Assembly: GCA_964546815.1 (NCBI GenBank)
Contig: CAZJLR010000018.1
Span: 1-64,000, forward strand
From: JAIEPM01 sp964546815
Lineage (GTDB): Bacteria; Cyanobacteriota; Vampirovibrionia; Obscuribacterales; Obscuribacteraceae
Length of the DNA stretch: 64,000 bases
Direction of reading: 5' to 3'
In this document: positions 7,906 through 17,894 of the stretch, piece after piece
How the letters are laid out: each line of letters opens with the position of its first letter
How positions within the stretch are numbered: the first letter of the stretch is position 1
Translations under genes and position numbers: made by a program
The notes under the pieces: generated by a model
What the model was told of the DNA's origin: nothing
What the model saw: the letters and a program-made list of their open reading frames with translations, nothing else
Database searches by the model: none

Positions 7906-8556
7906 TTGAGTAATAAAACAATCTCTATACTGATTGCCGACGACCATCACATTGTAAGAACAGGTCTGAAAATCGCGCTCGATTGCGGGAACCATAGCGT
8001 GGTTGGCGAAGCTGAAAATGGGCAATCAACCATTGAGCAGGCTGCTCTCTTAAACCCAGACGTCATCTTGATAGATCTATCCATACCAATTGTGGATGGC
8101 ATTACAGCCACCAAAATAATAAAAGTGCAGTTTCCATCGATTCGCATACTTGTAATATCTGCTGACCATAACGAAGATCAAGTTTTCGCAGCACTAGGTG
8201 CTGGAGCCGATGGTTATTGCCTAAAAGAATCAAGTACAGAACAACTAAAACTGGCAATCGATGCAGTTTACTCTGGAGCTATATGGTTAGATGCGCGAAT
8301 CAGAAGCTCAGTACTTAAATTCTTGCATACATCAGCGGATGGACCCAACGGCGACAGCGCAAAAATAGTGCTATCCCCGCGAGAAACTCAAGTTCTAAAA
8401 CTTATTGTGGAAGGATATAGCAACCAGGAAATTGCAAACAAACTTTTTCTTGGAATTGATACTGTGAAATCTCACGTGCGCACGCTAATGAGAAATCTAG
8501 CAGTACACGACAGAACGCAAGCCGCTGTAAAGGCAATTAGACAACGACTTGTTTAA
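7906..8556 (+). CDS. NarL/FixJ-family response regulator
   Basis: 216 residues from a TTG start. The N-terminal receiver domain has the acidic pair (ADDHH), the phospho-acceptor Asp in VILIDLSIP, the ISAD switch region and the LKES lysine motif. The C-terminal LuxR-type helix-turn-helix is intact (LSPRETQVLKLIVEGYSNQE, then KSHVRTLMRNL). All residues for phosphorylation are present, in contrast with the upstream sensor at 5296-7629 that has lost its His. It could be phosphorylated by another kinase, by small phosphodonors, or be controlled by the sensor in another way. No adjacent target operon is evident. Confidence 0.92.
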   Translation: MSNKTISILIADDHHIVRTGLKIALDCGNHSVVGEAENGQSTIEQAALLNPDVILIDLSIPIVDGITATKIIKVQFPSIRILVISADHNEDQVFAALGAGADGYCLKESSTEQLKLAIDAVYSGAIWLDARIRSSVLKFLHTSADGPNGDSAKIVLSPRETQVLKLIVEGYSNQEIANKLFLGIDTVKSHVRTLMRNLAVHDRTQAAVKAIRQRLV

Positions 8557-8573
8557 TAAGACGACTACTAAAA

Positions 8574-9128
8574 TCAGACAGCCGCTTTCGACTCTTCGAT
8601 TTTAACAGGCACAGCTTCAATTTCGCCTGACTCTTGCTTATGTTTAGCAGCAATCATTTTCGCGCGAGATTCAAGCAACTGACGCTCGACCAATCGATTT
8701 TGCACTTTCATCAATTGCGCAAAATATCGAAGGGTGTTTAGCAATTCAGAACTTTCTTTTCCAAACAATTCCTCTTTCATTTCGAGAGCTTGCTTGTAGT
8801 GCTTTTCAGCAACTGGGTACATGCGTCTTGCACTGTAAAGGAGAGCAAGATTGTGGTGATTGAGTGCAATGTCTGCGTGCTGCTCGCCATGAATTTTCAG
8901 CCTGATGTCTAGAGCTCTCAAATAATGCGGCTCAGCCATCGTGTACTTGCCCTGTTCATGGTACATCGCTGCCAAATTGTTGAGGCTGAGTGCAAGGCGG
9001 CTATCTTCTTCACCGAATTTTTCAGCCTCTTCAAGCGCGGCCAAAAATTTCACTTCGGCTTCTGGTATTTTGCCATTTGCGTAGGCTGCATTGCCTTCTT
9101 CTACCAGTTTTTTCCAACTCTCACTCAC
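8574..9128 (-). CDS. TPR protein, 184 aa
   Basis: The start is GTG 9128 with AGAGGA at about 7 bases; the frame is open to 9299 but the upstream residues are cysteine-rich and unlike the rest. The protein has three to four tetratricopeptide repeats of the kinesin-light-chain type (for example ALSLNNLAAMYHEQGKYTMA and ALNHHNLALLYSARRMYPVA), followed by a charged tail. No signal peptide or membrane segment is seen, so it is probably a cytoplasmic protein-protein interaction scaffold. Its repeats resemble those in the C-termini of the kinases and the TPR protein elsewhere in the window. It converges on the response regulator gene. Confidence 0.85.
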   Translation of the reverse strand: MSESWKKLVEEGNAAYANGKIPEAEVKFLAALEEAEKFGEEDSRLALSLNNLAAMYHEQGKYTMAEPHYLRALDIRLKIHGEQHADIALNHHNLALLYSARRMYPVAEKHYKQALEMKEELFGKESSELLNTLRYFAQLMKVQNRLVERQLLESRAKMIAAKHKQESGEIEAVPVKIEESKAAV

Positions 9129-9596
9129 AATGCGTCCTCTGCAAAACAAAAATACCGTTAAATGAGATTGCCTGCGGAAAGCCTTTTGTCTCCAAAGCTC
9201 ACTCAGCTGTACAGGATATACGCAGACAGAAGGAAGATCTAGTAAGTCGCAAAGAAGAATGTCGCAATGAAGTGCCGACAGCCAGTGCAAAAATGCCACA
9301 AACTGACTGCTTAGCTAAGTGTAGCTTGAGGCACGGAGGACTTCCTGAGCGAAATTCACGCAGAAAAAGGTGTCATGAAAAAATTGTCATCCGACTTGTC
9401 AGCACAGCGACTCTAAGGTGAATTGACTCTCTTTGCTGCTTCCGTTCAACAGCACAGTTTCTAGTTTGCTAAAGCTAAACGGGACAAAGGTATACAGATT
9501 GGCTAAGAACTAAGCTTCACACTAAAACATGAGATATCATGATACGTCCTTACCAGCCACAGACATCGCCCAAGCGGGTTTGCCAAGAAGAGACGA
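9129..9596. other. Intergenic divergent promoter region
   Basis: This 468-base stretch separates the leftward TPR gene from the rightward efflux operon and presumably holds promoters for both. Reading frames across it (for example on the plus strand to 9421) are shadows without codon character or ribosome-binding sites. I see no convincing repeat or operator. Confidence 0.5.
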
Positions 9597-11063
9597 ATGC
9601 AGGATTTCACTAAGTTCGCAAAACGAGCTGTGTGCTTCACACAATTGTTTGTGCTGGCAATTATTTTTGCCGCTCAAAATTCATGCTCTGCAGCCGAACA
9701 AGGGCAAGAGGAAATACGACTAAAACCTCGCATTCAAGCCGGCCCCAGGTTTACCCTTGAAGCTGCAATAAACACTTCAATCAAAAACTATCCTACTGTC
9801 GCAGAACACGAAGCTCATGCGCGCGCCACATCGGCTGAGATAAGCCTGGTGAAAACAACTTATCTTCCAAAAGTAGATCTTTTCGTCCAGGAATTACGTG
9901 GCAGCGTTAACAATGCACTCGGTATTTTGTTTCCCCCGTTGAGTATTCCTCAGGTCGCAGGCAAAGCAGACGGAAAAATAAATTTCGAAAGCGTTTGGGC
10001 AGCGAACGCAAGCGCGTTTGGATCGTGGGAAATAGTTGATTTTGGACTGCGCCACAGCCAGGTGATGGAGGCTCGCACACACCTGAAGCGTTCGGACGCT
10101 GCAACCAATTTAACCGTGTTTCAAGTTTCATGCAAAGCTGCAGAAGCATTTTTCGCACTGGTTGCATCTGATGAAGAAGTCAAAGCGCAACAAGCAATGG
10201 TAGAGCGCATGAAAGTTTTTGCCACCACCGTGCACGCTCTCGTTGATGCAGACTTGAAACCTGGTGTTGATACATCGCGCGTAGACGCAGAACTTGCGCT
10301 TGCTGAAGACAAATTGATTGACGCTGAACAAACTAGAGAAATAAGACGGGCGACACTCGCCGAGAGTATGGGGCTGGCAGGTGAGTATGTTGAAACGATA
10401 CCTGGAACATTGCTAACAGTACCCGCAGTTCAAGAACCGCAGCAAAAACCGGTATTCGACTATCACCCGCTGGCGTTGCATCAAGAAGCTGAAATAAAAT
10501 CAGTACAGGCGCACTATCAAGTACTCAAGCATGAATGGTTTCCACATATTTCATTTGAATCGGCTATTTTCGGCCGCGGCAGTGGTGCAAACTTCAAGCC
10601 AAGCATCGCCAGATATGGCTATTTGCCAAACATCCCCAACTGGGCTGTTGGACTAAAAGCTGAGTTTCCTGTGATGAATATTTTCGCGATTAAAGCTAAA
10701 GAGAGAATCGTTAGCAATCAAGAAATAGCACAAAAGGCAAAATATGCAGAGATTATTCAAATACTCAAAGGCGACGATGCACGCGCCAAAGCAATGATTG
10801 ACGGCGCGCAAAAGCTGGCTATCAATGCACCAAAGTTCTTGCAAGCAGCCAGAGACACTGAGTCGCGATCAAAAGCCAGATACAATGTTGGACTTGTAGA
10901 CATCAATTCAATTGCAGCAGCTGAAAAAATGCTTGTACAGGCCGAAGTAACCAACAACCTGGCAGGGCTGGCGGTTTGGCGAGCTTATCTGGCTGCAGCG
11001 GAAGCACATGGCGACTTAACTCCGCTATTAAAACTGGTCGGCGACACGGGCAGGAGGAACTAA
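9597..11063 (+). CDS. TolC-family outer-membrane efflux protein
   Basis: 488 residues with a cleavable signal peptide (hydrophobic to about residue 30, ending near CSAAEQ). Two OEP-type halves rich in long amphipathic helices follow (FTLEAAINTSIKNYPTVAEH at the start of the first, and a second centred on residues 290-480). This is the outer-membrane tunnel of a tripartite exporter. The stop codon overlaps the RND start by one base (TAATG), so it is the first gene of a three-gene efflux operon. The order TolC-RND-fusion protein is less common than fusion protein first. The substrate is unknown. Confidence 0.9.
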   Translation: MQDFTKFAKRAVCFTQLFVLAIIFAAQNSCSAAEQGQEEIRLKPRIQAGPRFTLEAAINTSIKNYPTVAEHEAHARATSAEISLVKTTYLPKVDLFVQELRGSVNNALGILFPPLSIPQVAGKADGKINFESVWAANASAFGSWEIVDFGLRHSQVMEARTHLKRSDAATNLTVFQVSCKAAEAFFALVASDEEVKAQQAMVERMKVFATTVHALVDADLKPGVDTSRVDAELALAEDKLIDAEQTREIRRATLAESMGLAGEYVETIPGTLLTVPAVQEPQQKPVFDYHPLALHQEAEIKSVQAHYQVLKHEWFPHISFESAIFGRGSGANFKPSIARYGYLPNIPNWAVGLKAEFPVMNIFAIKAKERIVSNQEIAQKAKYAEIIQILKGDDARAKAMIDGAQKLAINAPKFLQAARDTESRSKARYNVGLVDINSIAAAEKMLVQAEVTNNLAGLAVWRAYLAAAEAHGDLTPLLKLVGDTGRRN

Positions 11064-14000
11064 TGGGACTGCTCGATTTCGCCATGAAAAAACCGGTGAC
11101 TGTAATTGTTGCAGTGCTGGCAATGGCACTATGCGCGGTGCTGGCGCTAACTCGCATGAGCGTAGACATTTTTCCGAATTTGAACATGCCGGTCATCTAT
11201 GTAATTCAGCCTTACGGCGGCATGTTGCCACCGCAGATGGAAGGCTATTTGTGCGATTGGTATGAATATCACTTCTTCTATATCGATGGAATTAAGGAAG
11301 TTGAGTCCCAATCAATCGAAAGTGTTTCGATGATCAAACTCACCTTCCACCCGGGAACCGACATGGCAGCAGCCATGGCTAACACCGTGGCACAGGTCGA
11401 ACGCTCGAAAGCATTCATGCCACCAGGCACGGTTGGTCCCTTCGTGCTGCGATTTGATGCCGGTAGCATTCCCGCCGGCTATTTGGTGATGTCTAGTCCG
11501 AAGCGCTCGGTGAATGAGCTGCAAGACATCACCGTCACCCGCGTGCGACCTTTGTTTGCATCTTTACCGGGGGTATCGGGCGCCCCAGCTTTCGGCGGCA
11601 ACCAGCGTACCATCGTTGTGACGGTCGACCCAGAGAGGCTGAGTGCCTATCACCTTTCAGGTGAAGACGTTATTAAAGCACTGGCAGAAGGCAACACAAT
11701 TGTACCAGCGGGTGATGTACGCACAGGCATTTGGGATCGTTACACACCAATCAATGCGACTGTTCCATTGTTTCAAGACCTTCTCATGCTGCCAGTTAAG
11801 AAGGGACACGGACCCACAGTGTTCTTGCATGACATAGGTAAAATAGAAGACAGCGCGGATGTGGCCACAGGATATGCCCTCGTAAACGGCAGAAAAACAG
11901 TCTACCTGCCTGTAGTAAAACTATCGTCAGCATCTACTCTATCTGTAGTAAACCAGGTCAAAAACGCACTGCCGCATCTTAGACACAATGTTCCAAATGA
12001 CGTAAAAATAGACTTTGTTTTTGACCAATCTGTTTATGTAACTGATGCTATTTCAAATGTAGTCACAGAAGGCGTACACGGGGCACTACTCACAGGGCTG
12101 ATGGTGCTACTCTTCTTAGGCGACTTGCGCAGTGCGCTGATAGTTCTCACCAGCATCCCCTGTGCGATTCTCTGTGCCATCGTCGGACTCTGGTTAGCCG
12201 GACAATCAGTCAACATCATGACTTTAGGTGGGCTGGCGCTGGCAATCGGCATCCTCGTAGACGAAGCAACTGTGACAATTGAAAACATTCACAGTCACCT
12301 GGCGCGGCATGAAGCCCTCCCACTAGCCGTATTGCACGCTGGACAAGAAACAGTAACACCCAGATTTCTGGCGATGATGTCTGTCATTTCAGTATTCGTT
12401 CCATCGTTTTTCATGGAAGGTGCGACCAAAGCACTGTTTGTACCGCTGTCTCTAGCTGTTGGTTTTTCAATGGTGGCATCGTACATACTTTCCTCAACTC
12501 TTGTGCCGGTAATTTCGACCTGGTTTTTGAAAGTGCACAAGCACAAAGAAGTAGCAGCAGGCACAAGCAACAAAGGGTTTTTCACAGCCGTGCGCAAAGG
12601 CTATACGAAGATTCTCTGCACCTTGCTTCGCGCTCGTTTTGCCGTATTCGCGGCATATTTGGGCGTGGCGATCGCTATAGCTGCATCTATCTACCCCATT
12701 TTGGGTAGTGAAATTTTCCCAAAAGTTGACACAGGACAATTTCAAATCAAACTCAAAGCACCGTCCGGTACACGCTTTGAAGAAACCTATAAATACTCCA
12801 CCCGAGTTTTGGACATAATTGCCAAAGCTGCAGGCGGAAAAGAAAACGTTAAAATCTCAATCGGCTATGTCGGAACGCAACCACCGGCATACGCACTCAG
12901 CAACATTTACGTTTTCACAAGCGGACCACAAGAGGGCATCCTAACAGTCGCGCTGCGACCTAGCGCGCACATAAAATTACCTGAGTACAAAGAAAAACTG
13001 CGACACATAATTGCAAAAGAAATTCCAAATTTGCAAATAGCGTTTGAGCCTGGCGATATCATCAGCAAAATCATGAATTTTGGTGCACCAGCACCAATCG
13101 AAGTTGCTATAACCGGGCTAGACCTCACGCAAGACCGTGCCTACGCCAATAAAGTCATCGCTGAGATGCGCAAAATAAGCATGCTGCGCGACATACAATT
13201 TGAACAAGCATTAGACTACCCGACCATCGATATAAACGTTAATCGTGAGCTGGCAGGACAACTTGGAGTTAGCGTAAAAGAAGTTGGAGACTCACTTGTG
13301 TCTGCGTCTTCTTCAAGTCGCTGGGTCTCTCAAAATTATTGGACAGACCCCAAGACTGGGGTAAGCTATCAAGTTCAAGTAGAAATGCCACAGTGGCACA
13401 TGTCTTCGCTTCAAGATGTTGAAGCAGTGCCGGCTCTCAAAGACGGCACTGAAGGACCGTACCTACGCGACCTGGCAAAATTATCCTACGGTGTAATGCC
13501 AGGTGAAATAGACCATATAAATCAACAGCGCCTCATTTCAATCTCCGCAAATATTGCAGGCGAAGACCTTGGCAAAGCATCAAAAAAGGTTGACGCTGCA
13601 ATCAAGCGGGCAGGCGAACCGCCCCAGGGTGTATTCGTCAAACAGCGCGGTCAAGTACCAGCAATGCGAGAGACTTTCTTCGGACTGCAATTGGGAATTG
13701 TGCTTGCAATCGTAGTAATTCTTTTGATGCTAACTGCTAACTTCCAATCATTACCTCTTGCTCTGGTCATCGTCTCGGTGGCACCGGCTATTGTGGCGGG
13801 AGAAGTGACCTCACTACTGCTCTGGAATACAACTTTGAACGTACAATCATTCATGGGTGGCATCATGGCGATTGGCGTCGGTGTGAGCAACTCGATTCTT
13901 TTGATTACTTTTGCTGAAAACAATAGAATGGATGGAGCCTCGGCGCTCCGGTCAGCAGTCAAAGCAGGGCGCGAACGCCTGCGCCCTGTGCTGATGACCA

Positions 14001-14221
14001 GTATTGCAATGATATCGGGGATGGTGCCCATGGCACTGTCGGCAGATGCTCAAGCTTCATTGGCACGCGCCGTTATAGGAGGGCTAGTGATGTCGACGCC
14101 CTGCGTTCTGCTGATTATGCCGCTCATTTTCTCAATAGCTCGAAACAAAACGGGAAGAAATACAGCTTCGATTCATCCAGAAGATCTCAAACAGCTAGTC
14201 ACTATCGGTGAAACAAAATGA
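11063..14221 (+). CDS. RND efflux transporter, inner-membrane subunit
   Basis: 1052 residues. The start is ATG 11063, with GGAGG just upstream; the open frame before it overlaps tolC. Twelve membrane helices and two large periplasmic loops fit the AcrB/HAE1 layout (MSVDIFPNLNMPV early, TM4 GILVDEATVTIEN, TM10 GVGVSNSILLITF). Compared with AcrB, the Asp-Asp relay pair in TM4 is Asp-Glu and the TM10 Lys is replaced by Ser, so the proton relay belongs to a variant subclass. It sits between the TolC gene and the membrane fusion protein gene, overlapping both. It would pump a small molecule from inner membrane or periplasm through the TolC partner. Confidence 0.93.
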   Translation: MGLLDFAMKKPVTVIVAVLAMALCAVLALTRMSVDIFPNLNMPVIYVIQPYGGMLPPQMEGYLCDWYEYHFFYIDGIKEVESQSIESVSMIKLTFHPGTDMAAAMANTVAQVERSKAFMPPGTVGPFVLRFDAGSIPAGYLVMSSPKRSVNELQDITVTRVRPLFASLPGVSGAPAFGGNQRTIVVTVDPERLSAYHLSGEDVIKALAEGNTIVPAGDVRTGIWDRYTPINATVPLFQDLLMLPVKKGHGPTVFLHDIGKIEDSADVATGYALVNGRKTVYLPVVKLSSASTLSVVNQVKNALPHLRHNVPNDVKIDFVFDQSVYVTDAISNVVTEGVHGALLTGLMVLLFLGDLRSALIVLTSIPCAILCAIVGLWLAGQSVNIMTLGGLALAIGILVDEATVTIENIHSHLARHEALPLAVLHAGQETVTPRFLAMMSVISVFVPSFFMEGATKALFVPLSLAVGFSMVASYILSSTLVPVISTWFLKVHKHKEVAAGTSNKGFFTAVRKGYTKILCTLLRARFAVFAAYLGVAIAIAASIYPILGSEIFPKVDTGQFQIKLKAPSGTRFEETYKYSTRVLDIIAKAAGGKENVKISIGYVGTQPPAYALSNIYVFTSGPQEGILTVALRPSAHIKLPEYKEKLRHIIAKEIPNLQIAFEPGDIISKIMNFGAPAPIEVAITGLDLTQDRAYANKVIAEMRKISMLRDIQFEQALDYPTIDINVNRELAGQLGVSVKEVGDSLVSASSSSRWVSQNYWTDPKTGVSYQVQVEMPQWHMSSLQDVEAVPALKDGTEGPYLRDLAKLSYGVMPGEIDHINQQRLISISANIAGEDLGKASKKVDAAIKRAGEPPQGVFVKQRGQVPAMRETFFGLQLGIVLAIVVILLMLTANFQSLPLALVIVSVAPAIVAGEVTSLLLWNTTLNVQSFMGGIMAIGVGVSNSILLITFAENNRMDGASALRSAVKAGRERLRPVLMTSIAMISGMVPMALSADAQASLARAVIGGLVMSTPCVLLIMPLIFSIARNKTGRNTASIHPEDLKQLVTIGETK

Positions 14222-15528
14222 TTAAGCACAATAAGAATCACAAACAAATGTTTGGCTTACTCTTTTCGTTAAAGACACGGCAGCTAACGGCACTCTGGGC
14301 AGTTTTGCTAATCACTGTTTTGACCGGCGCTGGCTGCGGAAACAAAGCCGAAGAAGAAGAAAAGCTTGAGTCTGAAAAAGAAGCTGTTGTCAAAGAACAA
14401 ACTGTAAAAACAGTTCGTGTTGAAGCAAAACTTTTGGACAGACAACTGAGCTTACCTGGCGAAATTTTGCCCTATCAGGATGTTCCACTTTATCCAAAAA
14501 TCCCCGGCTTTATAAAGTGGATTGGGGTCGATCGCGGCTACTGGGTGAAAAAAGGTCAGGTTCTGGTACAAATGATTGCACCAGAAGTAGTGGCACAGAA
14601 AAACGAAGCAGAAGCAAAACTACTACAAGCCAAATCGCAAATTCATGAAGCGCAAAGGCGATATGATTGTGCATGCTCGGTGACCAAAGAAGCCGAAGCT
14701 AAGCTGAAATCAAACGAAGATACATACAAACGCTACAAGAAAGCTGCTGAGGTACCGGGCGTTATTTCTGGCAACGAATTAGAAATTTGGCAACAAAATA
14801 CCGAAGCAGACAGGGCGGCTGTCAAATCAAAGGCAGACCTTGTAGCCGTCGCAGAAGCTCAACTTACAGCAGCTAAAGACAACGAGAAAGCAGCGAAACA
14901 GGCAGTTGATCACATTGCAGAACTGCTTGCATACTTAACGATTACTGCTCCATTCGATGGCATGATCACCGAACGAAATATGCACGTTGGCAGCTTTGCC
15001 TACCCACTGCACGGGCAATCGGGCTACCCACCCATGCTGCGCATTAAAGAGCTTTCGTTGTTGCGTATTGTCATTCCCGTTCCCGAATATGCAATTGATG
15101 CAGTAGACGTAGGCACAAAAATCAATTTCACAGTAACAGCATATCCTGGTCGTGTGTTCACAGGCGAAGTGGCTCGTATAGCCCACTCACTTGATGTTAG
15201 AACCAGAACAGAACCAGTCGAACTCAATTATTGGAATACAGACAAAGCCATAGACCCGGGAATGTTTCCGGAAATAAAATGGCCAATGAAACGCAGCTAC
15301 AAAACTCTTTTTGTCCCAACCGAATCAATTTACGAAAGCCTCGAAACACCTTTCGTCGTGCAAATCAAGGACGGCAAAGTCAACAGAGTCACAGTAAAAC
15401 GCGGACAAACAGTCGGCGACAAAGTGGAAATTTTCAGCGACCTGAAAGAAGGCGACGAAATCGCCAAACGCGCATTCGATGATTTGCCCAACGGCACTGC
15501 AGTCATCGCAGAACCGGAGTCAAAATAA
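14218..15528 (+). CDS. Periplasmic membrane-fusion protein of the RND pump
   Basis: 436 residues beginning at an ATGA overlap with the RND gene. The N-terminal hydrophobic segment ends in LTGAGC, a possible lipobox, so it may be lipid-anchored. HlyD/AcrA features follow: a beta-barrel/lipoyl segment (PLYPKIPGFIKWIGVDRGYW), a long Ala/Lys/Glu-rich coiled-coil hairpin (about 120-240), lipoyl return (YLTITAPFDGMITERN) and a membrane-proximal domain. It bridges the RND pump and the TolC protein. Tight overlaps indicate translational coupling. Confidence 0.92.
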   Translation: MIKHNKNHKQMFGLLFSLKTRQLTALWAVLLITVLTGAGCGNKAEEEEKLESEKEAVVKEQTVKTVRVEAKLLDRQLSLPGEILPYQDVPLYPKIPGFIKWIGVDRGYWVKKGQVLVQMIAPEVVAQKNEAEAKLLQAKSQIHEAQRRYDCACSVTKEAEAKLKSNEDTYKRYKKAAEVPGVISGNELEIWQQNTEADRAAVKSKADLVAVAEAQLTAAKDNEKAAKQAVDHIAELLAYLTITAPFDGMITERNMHVGSFAYPLHGQSGYPPMLRIKELSLLRIVIPVPEYAIDAVDVGTKINFTVTAYPGRVFTGEVARIAHSLDVRTRTEPVELNYWNTDKAIDPGMFPEIKWPMKRSYKTLFVPTESIYESLETPFVVQIKDGKVNRVTVKRGQTVGDKVEIFSDLKEGDEIAKRAFDDLPNGTAVIAEPESK

Positions 15529-15559
15529 AGCATTCTAGCCGGCAATATACATGTGCCGA

Positions 15560-16408
15560 TTAGATTGTGCGTCGCGGTCTGAAAAGGGAGGTTGCGGGCA
15601 TTTGGGAGTTGGCTAAGCCAGGCATATGCGCAGCGAAAGTATTACTAGCGCTTGCTGCCTCAGTATCAGCTACCATCTCAGTTAAAAGTGGACGCATTCC
15701 GTGTGGAATGTGAGCAGGTCCATATAATTCTTCCATCACAACGCCCGGGCGCAAGGCCGCGCCACCATGAAATCCTTGTGCCAACTGCTCAGCTGCGCTG
15801 GCTCCTTCACGATGAACGCCCATCACTACGGGACGTGGATCAATAATCCTTCCATCCACAACTAAATCTTCAACCATCGCTCCAGGTCTAATTATGCCAT
15901 CAGCAGGGATATGCGGCTGAAACTCTGCGGGTGTTACTGGCCGGATTGTTTTCAGTTTCGCCAGCAGCTCCTCCGCTTTAACCTGCATGGCATCTTTAGC
16001 AGGATTAACAGCCCCGGGCGAATAAGGTTGCCAAATTCTTACAGGAGCGCCAATTGTCTTGCCACCTTCGATAGCAGCTCGTGTCATTTCATTTCTTTGC
16101 ATAGCCAGCAAAGCAGCGTCCTTATTAAACTCAGCTACAGCCACCTTGGGCAAAGCCTTTGCAGTAGCCGACTCAGCTTGCTCAGCTGCACCTGTGAGAG
16201 CACCCTTTATAAAGCGACCACCCATAGAACGATAGGCAACAACGCCTACGGCAGCGGTTGCCAGAACAGCCCCAGCGATCACTACGCCCTTGTGCTCGGC
16301 AGCCCAATCAGACCAGGTCTGACTGGAAAGCGACTGAGCATCATGTTGATGAGCCGCCTTTGGAGGGTCTCCGAGTAAATCAGAATGCGTTATTTTGAGC
16401 TCGTCCAT
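15560..16408 (-). CDS. Hypothetical single-pass membrane protein, 282 aa
   Basis: I do not recognise this protein. It has a hydrophilic N-terminus, one membrane helix (GVVIAGAVLATAAVGVVAY), then an Ala/Pro-rich region with recurring PGA/PGV-type segments (IIRPGAMVEDLVVDGRIIDP and a similar ALRPGVVMEELYG). This suggests a short repeated unit. ATG 16408 is a compromise start; an upstream GTG at 16450 keeps the frame but has an AAGGGG site with no spacing. It is convergent with the efflux operon and probably monocistronic. Confidence 0.7.
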   Translation of the reverse strand: MDELKITHSDLLGDPPKAAHQHDAQSLSSQTWSDWAAEHKGVVIAGAVLATAAVGVVAYRSMGGRFIKGALTGAAEQAESATAKALPKVAVAEFNKDAALLAMQRNEMTRAAIEGGKTIGAPVRIWQPYSPGAVNPAKDAMQVKAEELLAKLKTIRPVTPAEFQPHIPADGIIRPGAMVEDLVVDGRIIDPRPVVMGVHREGASAAEQLAQGFHGGAALRPGVVMEELYGPAHIPHGMRPLLTEMVADTEAASASNTFAAHMPGLANSQMPATSLFRPRRTI

Positions 16409-16823
16409 GCTTTTTATTGCACTACCAAAGTGAATACCTAACGCTATCACCCCTTCAAGAACAGGGACAATGTTCTATTGCACAGCCTCAAGGTAAATCC
16501 ACGTAGTAGGTCAATTTGTCTGAGCAAAATTAAATAAACGGCTGTAAGCCAAAACAATTTCTGTCGCCCAACGTAAGCGTGAATCGATCAAAATCGATAA
16601 TAGTTTTCATTTTCCACTCGTAGATTTATTAAGCTTTGGTCTTCCAGTCAGCGCAAAGCCATCTCCCTTAAACATCGCCTGCAGGACATTTCGGGAAATC
16701 AGCCCTCAAAAACAGCTCAGCCGAAATCAGCAAAACCAATCAGTTAGTAGAGCTTCTTTGCTATCCTGTTATATGCTTGCTAGTATTGCGGCGATACGCT
16801 TGCCAAACAAAACAATAGAGCCT
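16409..16823. other. Divergent intergenic region
   Basis: The region lies between a leftward membrane-protein gene and the rightward CDF exporter gene. It includes the alternative upstream starts of both genes. An ATCGATcaaaATCGAT direct/palindromic motif near 16588-16604 could be an operator; no other element is evident. Confidence 0.35.
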
Positions 16824-17813
16824 ATGTCTCAGACAGACCCTAGCCACAAACATGACCATGACCACGACTGCAGTTCGCCAGAGCCGTCTCACAAGCATGA
16901 GCACAAATCGCACGGTCATCATCATCACGCAGACGCAAGAAAGATAAGCAAAAGCCGCCTGCTCACAGTCTTGACTCTGTCTGGCACTTTCATGTTTGTA
17001 GAAGCCATCGCCGGCTTTATGACGGGAAGTCTCGCTCTAATTGCCGATGCGGGTCATATGTTGGGTGATGTGGCTTCACTTGCTCTGGCATATTTTGCAG
17101 TTTGGCTATCAAGCCGCCCCGCTGGCCCGTCGCGCACTTACGGCTATCACCGCAGCGAAATTCTTGCGGCACTGGCAAATTCAGTTTTGCTTGTTTTGAT
17201 ATCTGTATTCGTTTTGTTTGAGGCATTGCAGCGCTTCACAAATCCTACGCACGTCCAGAGCACGCCAATGCTCATCGTGGCTGTGATTGGGCTCTGCATC
17301 AATCTGATTTCAATGCGCCTGCTCAGCGACAGCGCCGGTCACTCTCTAAATTCGAGAGCAGCTTACCTGGAAGTCGTTTCAGACATGCTTGCCTCAGTTG
17401 GCGTGATTATTGCCGCTATCATCATGATGACCACAGGATGGTACCTCGTAGACCCGCTAATAAGCTCTGTTCTCTCACTCTTCATTCTTGGCAGAACCTG
17501 GGGACTTCTCAAAGAATCAATCGACATATTGATGGAAAGCGCGCCGGGTCATGTTGATCTTGAAGATCTCAGCCAATCAATGCTTGGTGTAGAGGGTGTT
17601 GAAGCCGTCCATGACATACACGTTTGGACAATCACTTCGGGAATGATTGCAATGTCAGGCCATGTGCTGATTAGAAACGGAGCAGATTCCGGGCAAGTTC
17701 TGGACAAGCTAAAGCACATAATGGAACACCATTTTGATATCGCCCACACAACCATCCAAATAGAAACAGAAGCCGCAAGCAAGCGCTGCAATGACATTTG
17801 CGCCATCTCCTAA
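16824..17813 (+). CDS. Cation diffusion facilitator (CzcD/ZitB-like metal exporter)
   Basis: 329 residues from ATG 16824; longer starts at 16758 (TTG) and 16773 exist. A His/Asp-rich cytoplasmic N-terminus precedes six membrane helices (TM2 ADAGHMLGDVASL, TM5 LEVVSDMLASVGV) and a C-terminal cytoplasmic domain with a His-containing segment (HDIHVWTITSGMIAMSGHV). The first metal-site half is HxxxD as in Zn/Co exporters. The second half reads ExxxD rather than HxxxD, so metal preference is uncertain. The family exchanges cytoplasmic Zn(II), Co(II) or Cd(II) for protons. A sensor kinase/regulator pair starts 81 bases downstream and may be co-transcribed. Confidence 0.92.
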   Translation: MSQTDPSHKHDHDHDCSSPEPSHKHEHKSHGHHHHADARKISKSRLLTVLTLSGTFMFVEAIAGFMTGSLALIADAGHMLGDVASLALAYFAVWLSSRPAGPSRTYGYHRSEILAALANSVLLVLISVFVLFEALQRFTNPTHVQSTPMLIVAVIGLCINLISMRLLSDSAGHSLNSRAAYLEVVSDMLASVGVIIAAIIMMTTGWYLVDPLISSVLSLFILGRTWGLLKESIDILMESAPGHVDLEDLSQSMLGVEGVEAVHDIHVWTITSGMIAMSGHVLIRNGADSGQVLDKLKHIMEHHFDIAHTTIQIETEAASKRCNDICAIS

Positions 17814-17894
17814 AGGCAAAATGTCCACCATTTGTTTTAAGTGCGTCGGCATTGCATAATAGTGCGTGACTACAACGAGTACAAAGGGGTTGCA

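Noticed and set aside
9129..9421. Upstream extension of the TPR gene to 9299 and plus-strand frame to 9421
   Set aside because: The extension is Cys/Leu-rich with no similarity to TPRs, and GTG 9128 has a good ribosome-binding site.
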